From NCBI GenBank assembly GCA_963580285.1, contig OY757020.1, positions 96,475,497 to 96,539,496 of the forward strand: a stretch of 64,000 bases of DNA, written 5' to 3'. Position numbers and translations under genes: made by a program. The notes below the pieces were generated by a model that made no database searches, was not told the origin of the DNA, and saw only the letters and a program-made list of their open reading frames with translations. Shown piece after piece: positions 1 to 11,200 of the stretch (its first letter is position 1; each line of letters opens with the position of its first letter). This DNA is from Lucinisca nassula. Lineage: Eukaryota; Mollusca; Bivalvia; Lucinida; Lucinidae.

Positions 1-23
1 GTCAGAGCTCTATGATCAAGAGT
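1..23 (+). mobile_element. Remnant of host copy P: I/Nimb-like ORF2, RT region
   Basis: These 23 bases match, with two differences, the RT stretch found in other copies just upstream of the GVPQGS motif (for example near 3757 and 34441). The 5' end of copy A follows directly. So copy A appears to have inserted into another copy whose upstream part lies outside the window. The matching downstream part is not found after the chain of copies A, B, D and F; it may have been lost where F is truncated near 32051. Confidence 0.6.
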
Positions 24-572
24 CCCCCAGGTATTAGACTTCCTGCCTTGCCGTGGCCCTGGGGGCTCACTTCCCACTGGGCACGTTGCTGCTGTGGTCA
101 ATGTGCCCACTGGGAAGAGCTAAAGGAAGTACCACCCGTTTGCCGTGGGTGGCGTCCTGTAAGCCGGAAGAAGGGATCCTGGAGGTTGAGGGATACCTGA
201 GGTGGCGGTGCTTCAGATTCCCAACACGCCTCTTTGGCCTGGCTTTTCGGTGTAGACGGGAGGCTGTGCGGTCCGGCACAGTCAATCGGCTGGTCACGCC
301 TTGCCCTAGACATACCGCTTAACTTTCTCTTCCATTCTTTTTGTATCTTTCCTGATACCAACCATGTGCCCATTTACCTTACCCTTTTCTGTCTTTTTAT
401 CTCTAGAAGGCGGTGGCGCAACGGACCAATCGTGTAAACATTTTGTTTATGCGAGTATATCTCACGTGTATCTCTAACACCTGCGAGTCGGATAGCCACT
501 CCATTATGGTGTTCCCTTGTAGGGCTCCGCGGAGGGCGGAGAGCACTTGAGACGAATCTTCAAACCTTCTTC
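24..572 (+). promoter_or_regulatory. 5' UTR of copy A with conserved stem-loop
   Basis: This leader recurs in copies G (20879-21428), H (23877-24426) and K (60584-61133). A near-perfect inverted repeat lies at 71-84 and 103-116 (TTCCCACTGGGCAC against GTGCCCACTGGGAA, one central mismatch). LINEs of this type usually carry an internal promoter in the leader; that is inferred here, as no promoter motif is convincing. The leader also holds a ~90-100 codon ORF, open in all four copies, which I treat as incidental. Confidence 0.65.
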
Positions 573-1814
573 ATGGGTCCCCCTTCTTCTAGTAACCGCA
601 AATTAACCAAACGTAAAAAAGACGAGTCATCATCTGACTCCGATGAACCCAGTCAGCAGTCTGCAGCACCAACGAACAACAATATTCCTCGCTTCTTGGT
701 AATGACTTCACTTGATGATAAACGTACAGTATCGAGTCTATCACCTTTTGTCATTGAAAAGAGTATAGTGTCCATAGCCGGACACCCAAAAAGCATAAAA
801 AAGCTTAAATCAGGTGACCTTCTCATTGAAGTCGAGAAAAAACAGCATGTTGAATCTCTACTTAAAACGAACACAATATTCGATTTAAAAGTAAAAGTGT
901 CGTTACATAACACCCTCAATTCCAGCAACGGTGTCATACGCAGTCCCGAATTACGTCCTTGCAGCGATGATGAAATCATTGACAACCTCAGAGACCAAGG
1001 CGTCATTGGTGTACGTAACATCCAAGTTCGTAGAAATGGTGTATTAAAACCAACTAGTACCTACGTGTTGACTTTTAATACACCAATTCTGCCCAACAAA
1101 ATCAAAGTCGCATATCTTTCCGTAAATGTAGAGGTATATATACCAAACCCTCTCAGATGTTACTCGTGTCACGTTTTCGGTCACCACGAAAGCAGATGTG
1201 AGAAGAAAAAACTCTGTCCAAACTGTGGTGAAGAAAAACATGTTGATAATCATCAAAACTGCAAGAATGAAGCCAACTGCGTAAATTGTGGAGGTAAACA
1301 TGCTGTTTTCTCTCGAGATTGTCCGGCATGGAAAAAGGAAAAAGAAATACTCACTGTCAAATACCAAAGGTCGGTAACATTTCCAGAAGCGAGGAAGATT
1401 GTTGAAGAACGTTACAAAACACCAAGCACCAGTTACGCCAGCATCACAAAGGGTGCTGGTGTTAAAGTCACGAACAGTGGAACGCAGACTGTTGAATCTT
1501 GCATTGCTGAACTGAAAAAATCTGGTGCATGGAGTACTACTCCAGCACCACAAAGTTCAATCAATTTGTCAAACGGCGCAATCCAGGTTGCTTCGGATCG
1601 GTCGACAGCGACCGAACCAAAGCCAGCGCCGCATGTAAAAGAGAAATCCGACTCCGGTCGGACCAATAAGGGATCGGGAGAACCGATCCAAAAACATTAC
1701 ACACAGATAGGGCTACCATCCGACGAGGATGATGAAGAACTAATGGATGATGATGACTCTCCAACCAATCCTCGCAAAGGTAGCAAGATTACAAGGATAC
1801 CTTATATAAGGTAG
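573..1814 (+). CDS. ORF1 nucleic-acid-binding protein (Gag-like), copy A
   Basis: A 413-residue open ORF1 protein, expected to coat the element RNA in the cytoplasmic RNP. The N-terminal ~30 residues are polar and low-complexity (Ser, Asp, Gln). A conserved globular block follows at about residues 40-190 (PRFLV near its start), of the kind that precedes zinc knuckles in I-clade ORF1. Three CCHC-type knuckles lie at about residues 195-260 (CYSCHVFGHHESRC, then CPNCGEEKH and CVNCGGKH). The C-terminus is acidic (DEDDEELMDDDD), unlike the Arg/Ser-rich tail of copies B, G, H, J and K. The ATG at 573 is the first in frame with the conserved block, though its N-terminus differs from the MPHGKK start of copy K. 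The stop lies 57 bases before ORF2. Confidence 0.85.
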   Translation: MGPPSSSNRKLTKRKKDESSSDSDEPSQQSAAPTNNNIPRFLVMTSLDDKRTVSSLSPFVIEKSIVSIAGHPKSIKKLKSGDLLIEVEKKQHVESLLKTNTIFDLKVKVSLHNTLNSSNGVIRSPELRPCSDDEIIDNLRDQGVIGVRNIQVRRNGVLKPTSTYVLTFNTPILPNKIKVAYLSVNVEVYIPNPLRCYSCHVFGHHESRCEKKKLCPNCGEEKHVDNHQNCKNEANCVNCGGKHAVFSRDCPAWKKEKEILTVKYQRSVTFPEARKIVEERYKTPSTSYASITKGAGVKVTNSGTQTVESCIAELKKSGAWSTTPAPQSSINLSNGAIQVASDRSTATEPKPAPHVKEKSDSGRTNKGSGEPIQKHYTQIGLPSDEDDEELMDDDDSPTNPRKGSKITRIPYIR

Positions 1815-1871
1815 ATTATTTCGTCGATAACGACGCATTAGTTTCTAGTCTAATAAATATCTCTCCATAAA

Positions 1872-4800
1872 ATGGATCTAAAACACAAAATAATACAATG
1901 GAATTGTCGAGGTCTAAAGTCAAATTATAACGAACTCTTATTGCTTCTTACTTTATTAAACCCATCGGTTTTTTGTTTGCAGGAAACTTTTTTGAAAACT
2001 GATGACAACATCGATATTAGGGGTTTCAATTCATACAACTATATATACTCTGATGGTAACAGACCATCTGGTGGCAGTTCAATTATTGTTAAATCTTGTT
2101 TACCTCAAAGAGAGATCAAATTGAAAACAGAACTACAGGCCGTGGCAGTGTCGGTTTCTCTGGATAAAGAAACTACAATTTGCTCTCTATATATTCCACC
2201 CTCATTTACTTTAAAGCCCGAACATCTTGAGTCGTTGCTGGGTCAGCTTCCATAGCCATATCTTTTAGTTGGTGACTTCAATGGTCACAACATTCTGTGG
2301 GGTTGTAAAGATAACAACAACAGAGGAGCACTTATTGAAGATTTTATTGCACAGAACAATCTCTGTTTGATGAATGATAAACCTTATACTTATCTTCACC
2401 CTGCGACAGGTCATTTGTCTTCTTTAGATCTCTCGTTGTGTCACCCATCTCTCTTCTTGGACTACGACTGGTCTGTTCATGATGATCAGTGCGGAAGTGA
2501 TCACTTCCCTGTTATAATTGAGAGCGTAAACGATCCAGATGAGGACTGTAACCAGCAATGGAAAATGAATAAAGCCGACTGGGAATTATTCAATCATTTA
2601 TGTGAAGAAGAGTTATCAGTTGATCACTTTAAAGAATCATCCGACATTGTTTCTGATTTCACAGATACACTTATTAATATATCAGAACAATGCATTCCAA
2701 AGACCTCCACAAATACTAAGAAAAGCAAACCTTGGTTTAATTATGACTTTAAAGAAGCTATTAAAAAGCGTAAGCAGGCTCTAAATAAGTTCTGCAAAAT
2801 CCCACTTCAGAAAAGCTAAACGACGTAAAAGTTTTTAGAGCTAAAGCTCGGCGAACTATCCGAGCTTCCAAACGAAAGTCATGGAGAGAATCTGTCTCCA
2901 AATTGAACTACAAAACCCCCATTAAAAAGGTTTGGGATATGGTACGAAAAATTTCAGGAAAAACAAAGACCTCTAGTTTTACACATTTAAATACTGAATA
3001 TGACACAATAGCTTCAACCAAAAAAGATATTTCAGATACTCTTGGGAGCACATTCTTGAATAATTCATCATCGCGTAATTATTCTGACACTTTTAGAAAT
3101 TTCAAAAAGGACCAGGAGAAAAGAAAACTTAACTTCACATCCCTTAATCACGAAGAATACAACACACCTTTTAACTTATCCGAACTAGTTGAAGCCATTG
3201 AAAAATCACATGATACGGCAACCGGCCCCGATGAAATTCATTATCAGATGCTTAAGCATCTGCCAAAAAGTTCTCTTACAACACTTTTAGATATCTTTAA
3301 TAATATTTGGGAAACGGGGGTCTGTCCTGAGAGCTGGCGTGTAGCTACAGTTGTACCAATTCCGAAACCAGGGAAAGATCATGCAGAACCTACAAATTAT
3401 CGTCCGATAGCTTTGACAAGTTGTTTGTGTAAAACATTGGAGAGAATGATAAACAAGAGATTAGTCTGGTACTTAGAGTCCAACAACCTCATTTCAGAAT
3501 ATCAATCGGGTTTTCGTTCGGAACGCAGTACCAATGACAATTTAATAAGACTAGAAACATTTATACGAGATGCTTTTATTAACAAAGAACACGTAGTAGC
3601 TGTCTTTTTCGACTTGGAGAAAGCATATGATACAACATGGCGTTATGGTATATTGAAAGATCTCCATAACATTGGCTTAAGAGGAAAACTTCCCAGTTTT
3701 ATTGAAAGCTTTTTAGGGGAGCGCATGTTTCAGGTGCGTGTGGGGTCTACCCTGTCAGATTTCTATGATCAAGAACAGGGTGTCCCACAGGGTAGTATTC
3801 TTTCAACTACGCTATTTAACATCAAAATAAACTATTGTAAAATGTTTGGACGACAAAACTGATTGTTCCTTGTATGTTGACGATTTCTGTATATGTTACC
3901 GTTCAAAAAATATGAAAACAATTGAACGAAAGTTACAGCAAAATGTAAAAAGAATAGAAGAATGGACCGATAAAAATGGTTTCAAGTTCTCCAAGTCGAA
4001 AACGCAGTTTGTTCATTTTTGTAAACTACGGAAGAAACACGAACATCCTTCCTTGTTTTTATACGGATCACAAATTCCTGTTGTTGAAGAAGCCAAATTT
4101 CTTGGGGTCATATTTGATCAAAAGTTATCTTTTATTCCCCATATTAAATATCTTAAAGCGAAATGCTTAAAAGCTTTGAATCGTTTGAAAGTTTTAGCCC
4201 ATACAAGTTGGGGAGCAGATCGGTATACTTTATTACATCTTGCCCGGTCTTTAATAAGATCTAAATTAGATTATGGGTCTGTTGTTTATGGTTCTGCCAG
4301 AAGAAAAATAAAAATCAAAAAGTCCTATTTAAAAACATTGGATACTATCCATCACCAAGGCCTTCGTATGGCTATGGCAGCCTTTCGTACTTCTCCCATA
4401 TTAAGCCTTTATGTAGAAGCAGGTGAACCAACCATCTTTAACTTCGCGCAGAGAGAAACTTTCTCTTCAGTATGCTATTAGAATTGCTGCTAATCCATCT
4501 AACCCGGCATCCAAAATTTCATTTCCACCTCAATTTATAGATAAGTATGAAACTAAACCCTCAGCAATCAAACCTTTTGGATTACGAATTTTACCACTGC
4601 TAGAAAATTCAGGCATCGACCTTAAAAATATTCAAAAACATGAAACCGCCGAAGTTCCATCTTGGTGTATTAAACAACCTTCTATTCTGTTCGACTTGCA
4701 TGATGGCAAAAAATCCGAATCAAATCCGATACTTCTCAACCAAACTTCCAGGTACTGCAGTCACGTTACAATGAAGACCAGCAAGTCTATACTGATGGTT

Positions 4801-5576
4801 CCAAAGAAGGAGATAAAGTTGGTTGTGCGTTTGTTTCTAAAGATACGCACAAAACCATGCGCCTTCCAGATGGTTCATCTATTTTTACAGCTGAAGCCAA
4901 AGCAATAGACCTAGCTTTAGATTTTATCAGTTCTTCAATAATTCAAAAAGCAATTATATTTTCTGATTCACTTTCTGTGCTTAAGGCCTTAGACCATTCA
5001 TCATCTAAAAATCCTCAAATTCAAACATTGATCGAAAAACATCATGAAATTTCTAAAACACACCAAATCTTGTTTTGTTGGCTTCCGAGCCATATTGGCA
5101 TTGTCGGCGATGAATATGCTGACAAGAAAGAAAAGGAATCGCTCAATCTTGATCCATCTGTTTTTAAAATTCCCTTTAATAATTTTAAACCATTTATCAA
5201 CAGATACATCTTGTCGGAATAGCAAGGCGAATGGGACCGTGCAATAAATAACAAACTCCATGCCATTAAACCTGTCGTTAGTACAAAATGCTCTCCTCCA
5301 CAGTTTTCCAGAAAAGAGGACGTAGTATTAACACGACTGCGCATCGGCCATACTAGAGTTACTCATTCTTATATTTTTAATGTTGATGATCAGTCTTCTT
5401 GTGTAGGTTGTGATCAGCCATTCACTGTGAAACATATCTTAATTTACTGTGTTGACTTTTCACCCTCGCGTATTTTATGTTTCAAAGCTGACACTTTGCA
5501 ACAACTGTTTCGAGATGTACCTGTTGATAATATTATTTTATTCTTAAAAGAAGTTGGACTTTTTCATAAGATTTAA
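1872..5576 (+). pseudogene. ORF2 polyprotein (EN-RT-RNase H), copy A, broken
   Basis: The reading frame starts at ATG 1872 with the AP-endonuclease N-terminus (IIQWNCRGLK) and runs to the conserved stop at 5574-5576. It is inactivated by a TAG at 2253-2255 just before the GDFN motif, a 1-base loss near 2798 after the endonuclease, a 1-base loss near 3836 just before the YVDD motif, a 4-base duplication near 4433, a 1-base loss near 4738, and a TGG-to-TAG change at 5219-5221 after the RNase H domain. An 18-base in-frame insertion near 4304 adds six mostly basic residues. Many differences from copies B, C and H are unique to A, so it looks older than K. Confidence 0.9.
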
Positions 5577-5663
5577 CTGTTTCAGATTTTTATACATCGT
5601 CATTCTGACTTTTTACTTTTAATATCATCATAATTGTTCATGCCGTTTAACCATTAACCGTTT

Positions 5664-5722
5664 GACGCTTATGACCCACAAAGAGGGTTGACGCGTCGTT
5701 AAACACGAAATCATCATCATCA
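5664..5722 (+). promoter_or_regulatory. 3' UTR stem-loop and (ATC)n tail, copy A
   Basis: The last ~60 bases can fold: GACGC (5664) pairs with GCGTC (5693-5697), and GACCC pairs with GGGTT inside it, around a 7-base loop. CGTTAAACACGAAATC and the ATC repeats follow. The same arrangement ends copies B, C, G, H, I and L. By analogy with LINEs that need a 3' stem-loop for target-primed reverse transcription, it is a candidate RT recognition site. Confidence 0.6.
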
Positions 5723-5843
5723 ACATAACACCAACCACCAGTTTCGCCAGCATCACAAAGGGTGCTGGTGTAAAATGTATCAGCTCCGCAACACAGACTG
5801 CTGAATCATACATAGCTGAACTGAAAAAATCTGGTGCATGGAG

Positions 5844-7900
5844 TAAAGTAGAAGTAAAACAAAGATCAGGAATTGATACAATTAACTTACTCCATCCATA
5901 AAAGACACCAAAGGGAAAGAAATACAAACATTAAGCGACCAGACCATAATGGAAACCTAAACAAAGGAAGGCCATATGGACAGTTACTTTCCCACAAAAT
6001 GGCTGTATGGCCATCCAAAAGTAAAAGACACAAATGATACACACAGTAAGTAACAACAACAACATAAATAAATCGCCATAGAAGAGCCGCCTTGGAACGG
6101 TCAGTGGAAGATTTCCACTGGGGGGCTTAAATCGATTTTACGTGGCCACAATCCTCGCCCTTACTTCCGTCGCGATTTAGACAAATAATTTGTTCAGTCC
6201 GCATGAAGGCCTCCTAACTCATCATTGCAACATCTCCGTGAACACAGAAATCAAAGAACCACAGAGGTGAGACAACGGTGAGGACTCGACAGCAAGAAAC
6301 CACTGAAATGCTGGAGCAAAAGAAAACCAACAGTTAGACTCCGATGAGCCCGACCAGAGACAGAGCATCAGGCACCAACCAACATTATCTCTTTAATTTT
6401 CAATAAGCCTTTACGTTGGAGCCGTCATAGAATCTGAGGCCTGACCCACCGGCGTGCAATTAAAGAGGGAAGCAAAGTTGCCAACCGTGATTGGGTTAAC
6501 TACCATGCATGCAGTCTGTCGTATAATATCCATGTTGTACCCAATCTTTTTATATCGAAGAATGATTTTACGAAATTGGGTGCTGAAGTCATTGCGGTTA
6601 TATATTTTTCTGAATTTATATACTAAGTCACCATAAAATTCGGGTTCCGATAGACCTTGTTGCAGAAGAGATTTAAGTCCAATATTGAATTTTGAAATTA
6701 AATCAGAATGGCGTCTATAAAATTTTGAAAAGGCTTTGCGTAGTTTATGGTACCGATAACCCTGACTAAGGAGTTTAGCCGTTAATAATTTATTACGAGT
6801 GTTGAAGTCAGTTACATGACTACACACTCTAGCAAATCGAATTAATTGCGAAATATAAACGCCATAGGATGGCGCACGAGGAACATCACCATCCAAAAAA
6901 GGAAAATTTACAATCTCAAAATCAAAGTCATCGCGTTTATCATAAATTTTGCACGAAACAAATCCATCTACAATAGATAGATGTAAATCCAAAAACGGGG
7001 CCTCGGTATCAGAAGAATTTGCTTTATTTAACTGAAGTTCTAGGGGGTAAATCTGACTGATCAAACCATCAAAATAGGTATTATCAATATTTAATAAATC
7101 ATCTAAATATCTAGAAGTAGAGCTAAAAGCTTCAATAATTTCAGATTGGTTATCAATGGAAAGCGACAAAATGAAGTCTCTTTCATAACAATACAAGAAC
7201 AGATCAGCCACAAGAGGTGCGCAATTAGTACCCATCGGAATACCCACAATTTGTCTAAATAACTTAGTACCGAATCTAATATAAATATTGTCAAGTAGAA
7301 AGGTGAGGGCATCACACACTTTCTGACATGACCAAAGTGTATAATTCTTATGCTCTTTAGAAGTGAAAAATGCATTTCTGACATTACATGCAAGATAGAG
7401 AGAATCTTCTCTGTGAAAAGCCCATTCAATTAAATCATTAAGCTTTTCTTTTATAAGATTATGAGGAAGTGTAGTGTAAAGAGTGGAAAAATCGTAGGTA
7501 GGCAGACTAGAAGCACGAAACTGTCTAGATTTCAATTTATTTAAAACCTCATTCGAATTTTTTATAGACCAAAACAGATTTCTTCCGGATCTTTCAAAGA
7601 CTTTATCACAATATTTAATTACATGCGTTTTAATAGCAGTAAGACAGGAAGTTAATAATTTAGAAAGTTCAGTGGTAGTGCAAGAACTAGAATTTGCAAT
7701 AAACCGTGCTTTGTAAGGTTTTTTATGAAGTTTTGGTAACCAGTATAGCGTAGGAAGCTTGTCTTGGCCTTCGTTAACACACACAGCAAACTTGGTGGCT
7801 GAAAGACAAACATGTTTATCTACTATAGCTCTCTCTTCAGCCAAAGGCTGAAGTTCATAGGCCTTAGTACCACCAAGTTCCTGCTTAAGCGTGTTAACAT
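5844..7900 (-). mobile_element. Penelope-like retroelement, 5'-truncated, in copy B ORF1
   Basis: On the minus strand this insertion holds an RT reading frame (6411 to about 7898) and then a ~570-base 3' region whose last ~375 bases recur alone at 31268-31637 and 50435-50815, and as a 116-base piece at 22054-22169. All four share the same 3' terminus (about TTTACTTCTACTTTA in sense) with different 5' ends, as expected for 5'-truncated copies of one retroelement. The host ORF1 resumes at 7901. Only a few bases (TAAA) are shared by the junctions, so a TSD is not clear. Confidence 0.72.
6411..7898 (-). pseudogene. Reverse transcriptase of Penelope-like type, N-terminally truncated
   Basis: About 495 residues come from the element; the open frame reads ~50 residues further into antisense copy B ORF1, so the true N-terminus is missing. 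Motifs in order: LYWLPKLHKKPYKARFI (the PK.HK motif typical of Penelope-like RTs), YDFSTLYTTLPH (motif A region), GIPMGTNCAPLVADLF (motif B), STRYLDDLLNI (motif C, with catalytic DD), EAPFLDLHLSI, and PSYGVYISQLIRFARVC. No GIY-YIG endonuclease follows before the stop, so it is either an endonuclease-lacking type or has the nuclease in the lost part. There are no stops within the RT itself. The family assignment is from motif spacing, not from a search. Confidence 0.75.
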
Positions 7901-8282
7901 AACCCACTCCAGCACCACAAAGTTCAACCAATTTATCAAATGGCGCAATCCAGGTTGCTTCGGATCGGTCGACAGCGACCGTACCGAAGCCAGCGCCGAA
8001 TGTGAAAGAGAAACTCGACTCAGGTCGAACTAATAAGGGATCGGAAGATCCGATCAAAAAACATCAATTGTCTCAAAGACAAACGTAAAATGGAAAGAGA
8101 CAATATAAACTTTCAGAACAGATTCGGATCTTTGAGTGACAGTGATATGGAGTTCAATGAAACTCCATCATCACCAAGTGGCAATAACAGATCGAGGTCA
8201 GCAACCCCACGAGGTGGTGGTAGCAAAGCTATATCACCAATTGCAGCTCCATAATAGTTTCTAGTTTTAATCTCTTCATAAA

Positions 8283-11200
8283 ATGGATTTAAAACACAAA
8301 ATAATACAATGGAATTGTCGAGGTCTTAAATCAAATTATAATGAACTCTTATTACTTATTTCGTTATTAAACTCATCGGTTTTTTCTTTGCAAGAAACTT
8401 TTTTTTTTTAAAAACTGATGACAACATTGATGTCAGGGGTTTCAATACATACAACTATATCTATTCTGATGGTAACAACCCATCTGGTGGCAGTTCAATT
8501 TTTGTTAAATCCTGTTTACCGCAAAGAGAGATCAAATTTAAAACAGACCTACAAGCTGTAGCAGTATCGGTTTCTCTGGATAAAGAAACTACAATTTGCT
8601 CTCTATATATTCCATCCTCATTTTCTTTAAAGCCCGAACATCTTGACTCATTGCCGAGTCAACTTCCATCGCCATATCTTTTAGTTGGCGACTTCAATGG
8701 TCCCAATATTCTATGGGGCTGTAAAGATATCAATAACAGAGGAGCACTTGTTGAAGATTTTATTGCAAAGAACGATCTTTGCTTGATGAATGATAAATCT
8801 TATACTTACCTTCACCCAGCGACAGGTCATTTGTCTTCTTTAGATCTCTCTTTGTGTCACCCATCCCTCTTCTTGGACTATGACTGGTCTGTTCATGATG
8901 ATCAGTGCGGAAGTGATCACTTCCCTGTTATAATTGAGAGCGTAAACGAACAAGATGAGGACTGTAACAAGAAATGGAAAATGAATAAAGCCGACTGGGA
9001 ATTACTCCGTAATTTATGTGAAGAAGAGTTATCAGTTGATCACTTAAATGAATCATCTGGCATTATTTCTGATTTCACAGATAAACTAATTAATATATCA
9101 GAACAATGCATTCCAAAGACCTCCACAAATACCAAGAAAAGCAAGCCTTGGTTTCATAATGACTGTAAAGAAGCTATTAAAAAGCGTAAACAGGCTCTAA
9201 ATAAGTTCTGCAAAAATCCCACTTCAGAAAAGCTCAACGACGTAAAAGTTTTTAGAGCTAAAGCTCGGCGAACAATCCGAGCTTCCAAACGAAAGTCATG
9301 GAGAGAATATGTCTCCAAATTGAACATAAAACCCCCATTAAAAAGGTTTGGGATATGGTACGAAAAATTTCAGGAAAAACAAAGTCTTCTAGTTTTACAC
9401 ATTTAAATACTGAATTTGACACAATAGCTTCAACAAAAAAAGAGATATTTCAGATACTCTTGGGCACACATTCTTGAGAAATTCATCATCGCGTAATTAT
9501 TCTGACACTTTTAGAAATTCCAAAAAGGACCAAGAGAAAAGAAATCTAAACTTTAAATCCCTTAATCACGAAGAATACAACAAACCTTTTTACTTATCCG
9601 AACTCGTTGAAGCCATTGAAAAATCACATGATACGGCAACCGGCCCCGATGAAATTCATTATCAGATGCTTAAGCATCTGCCAAAAAGTTCTCTTACAAC
9701 ACTTTTAGATATCTTTAATAATATTTGGGAAACGGGGGTCTGTCCTGAGAGCTGGCGTGTAGCTACAGTTGTACCAATTCCGAAACCAGGGAAAGATCAT
9801 GCAGAACCTACAAATTATCGTCCGATAGCTTTGACAAGTTGTTTGTGTAAAACATTGGAGAGAATGATAAACAAGAGATTAGTCTGGTACTTAGAGTCCA
9901 ACAACCTCATTTCAGAATATCAATCGGGTTTTCGTTCGGAACGCAGTACCAATGACAATTTAATAAGACTAGAAACATTTATACGAGATGCTTTTATTAA
10001 CAAAGAACACGTAGTAGCTGTCTTTTTCGACTTGGAGAAAGCATATGATACAACATGGCGTTATGGTATATTGAAAGATCTCCATAACATTGGCTTAAGA
10101 GGAAAACTTCCGAGTTTTATTGAAAGCTTTTTAGGGGAGCGCATGTTTCAGGTGCGTGTGGGGTCTACCCTGTCAGATTTCTATGACCAAGAACAGGGTG
10201 TCCCACAGGGTAGTATTCTTTCAACTACGCTATTTAACATCAAAATAAACAATATTGAACAATGTTTGGATGACAAAACTGATTGTTCCTTGTATGTTGA
10301 CGATTTCTGTATATGTTACCGTTCAAAAAATATGAAAACAATTGAACGAAAGTTGCAACAAAATTTAAAACGAATAGAAGAATGGACTGATAAAAATGGT
10401 TTCAAGTTCTCCAAGTCGAAAACGCAGTGTGTTCATTTTTGTAAACTACGGAAGAAACACGAACATCCTTCCTTGTTTTTATACGGATCACAAATTCCTG
10501 TTGTTGAAGAAGCCAAATTTCTTGGGGTCATATTTGATCAAAAGTTATCTTTTATTCCCCATATTAAATATCTTAAAGCGAAATGCTTAAAAGCTTTGAA
10601 TCTTTTGAAAGTTTTAGCCCATACAAGTTGGGGAGCAGATCGGTATACTTTATTACATCTTTACCGGTCTTTAATAAGATCTAAATTAGATTATGGGTCT
10701 GTTGTTTATGGTTCTGCCAGAAAGTCCTATTTAAAATCATTGGATACTATTCATCACCAAGGCCTTCGTCTGGCTATGGGAGCCTTTCGTACTTCTCCCG
10801 TATTAAGCCTTTATGTAGAAGCAGGTGAACCATCTTTAACTTCGCGCAGAGAGAAACTTTCTCTTCAGTATGCTATTAGAATTGCTGCTAATCCATCTAA
10901 CCCGGCATCCAAAATTTCATTTCGACCTCAATTTATAGATAAGTATGAAACTAAACCCACAGCAATCAAACCTTTTGGATTACGAATTTTACCACTGCTA
11001 GAAAATTCAGGCATCGACCTTAAAAATATTCAAAAACATGAAACCGCCGAAGTTCCATCTTGGTGTATTAAACAACCTTCTATTCTGTTCGACTTGCATG
11101 ATGGCAAAAAATCCGAATCAAATCCGATACTTCTCAAACAAAACTTCCAGGTACTGCAGTCACGTTACAATGAATACCAGCAAGTCTATACTGATGGTTC

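Larger units (their letters stand above)
24..5722 (+). mobile_element. I/Nimb-like LINE, copy A, full length with both ends
   Basis: The copy starts with the family's 5' end (CCCCCAGGTATTAGAC, also at 20879, 23877 and 60584) and ends in the shared 3' UTR plus a (ATC)n tail at 5710-5722. It has a 5' UTR of about 550 bases, an open ORF1 (573-1814) and an ORF2 (1872-5576) broken by stops and frameshifts. Its ORF1 belongs to a different subtype from copies G, H and K, while its ORF2 is nearly the same as theirs. Truncated copy B follows its tail without a spacer. Clade assignment is from domain order EN-RT-RNase H and ORF1 zinc knuckles. Confidence 0.93.
5723..8254 (+). pseudogene. ORF1 C-terminal part, copy B, interrupted
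   Basis: Two pieces, 5723-5847 and 7901-8254, are collinear with the C-terminal half of ORF1 in copies G and H. The first covers the region after the third knuckle; the second covers the linker and the Ser/Arg-rich C-terminus ending in the IAAP motif at 8254. A short deletion removes part of the Gln/Arg segment (compare 22735-22760 with 8078-8090). No start codon or zinc knuckles remain. Confidence 0.85.

Noticed and set aside
53..322. ~90-100 codon ORF in the 5' UTR, open in copies A, G (20908), H (23906) and K (60613)
   Set aside because: It overlaps the stem-loop region, shows no domain, and its preservation is explained by near-identity of the leaders. An upstream ORF remains possible.
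5001..5344. Minus-strand frames of 86-100 codons repeated in every copy over RNase H
   Set aside because: They are antisense shadows of the RNase H and C-terminal coding sequence, repeated only because the copies are alike.
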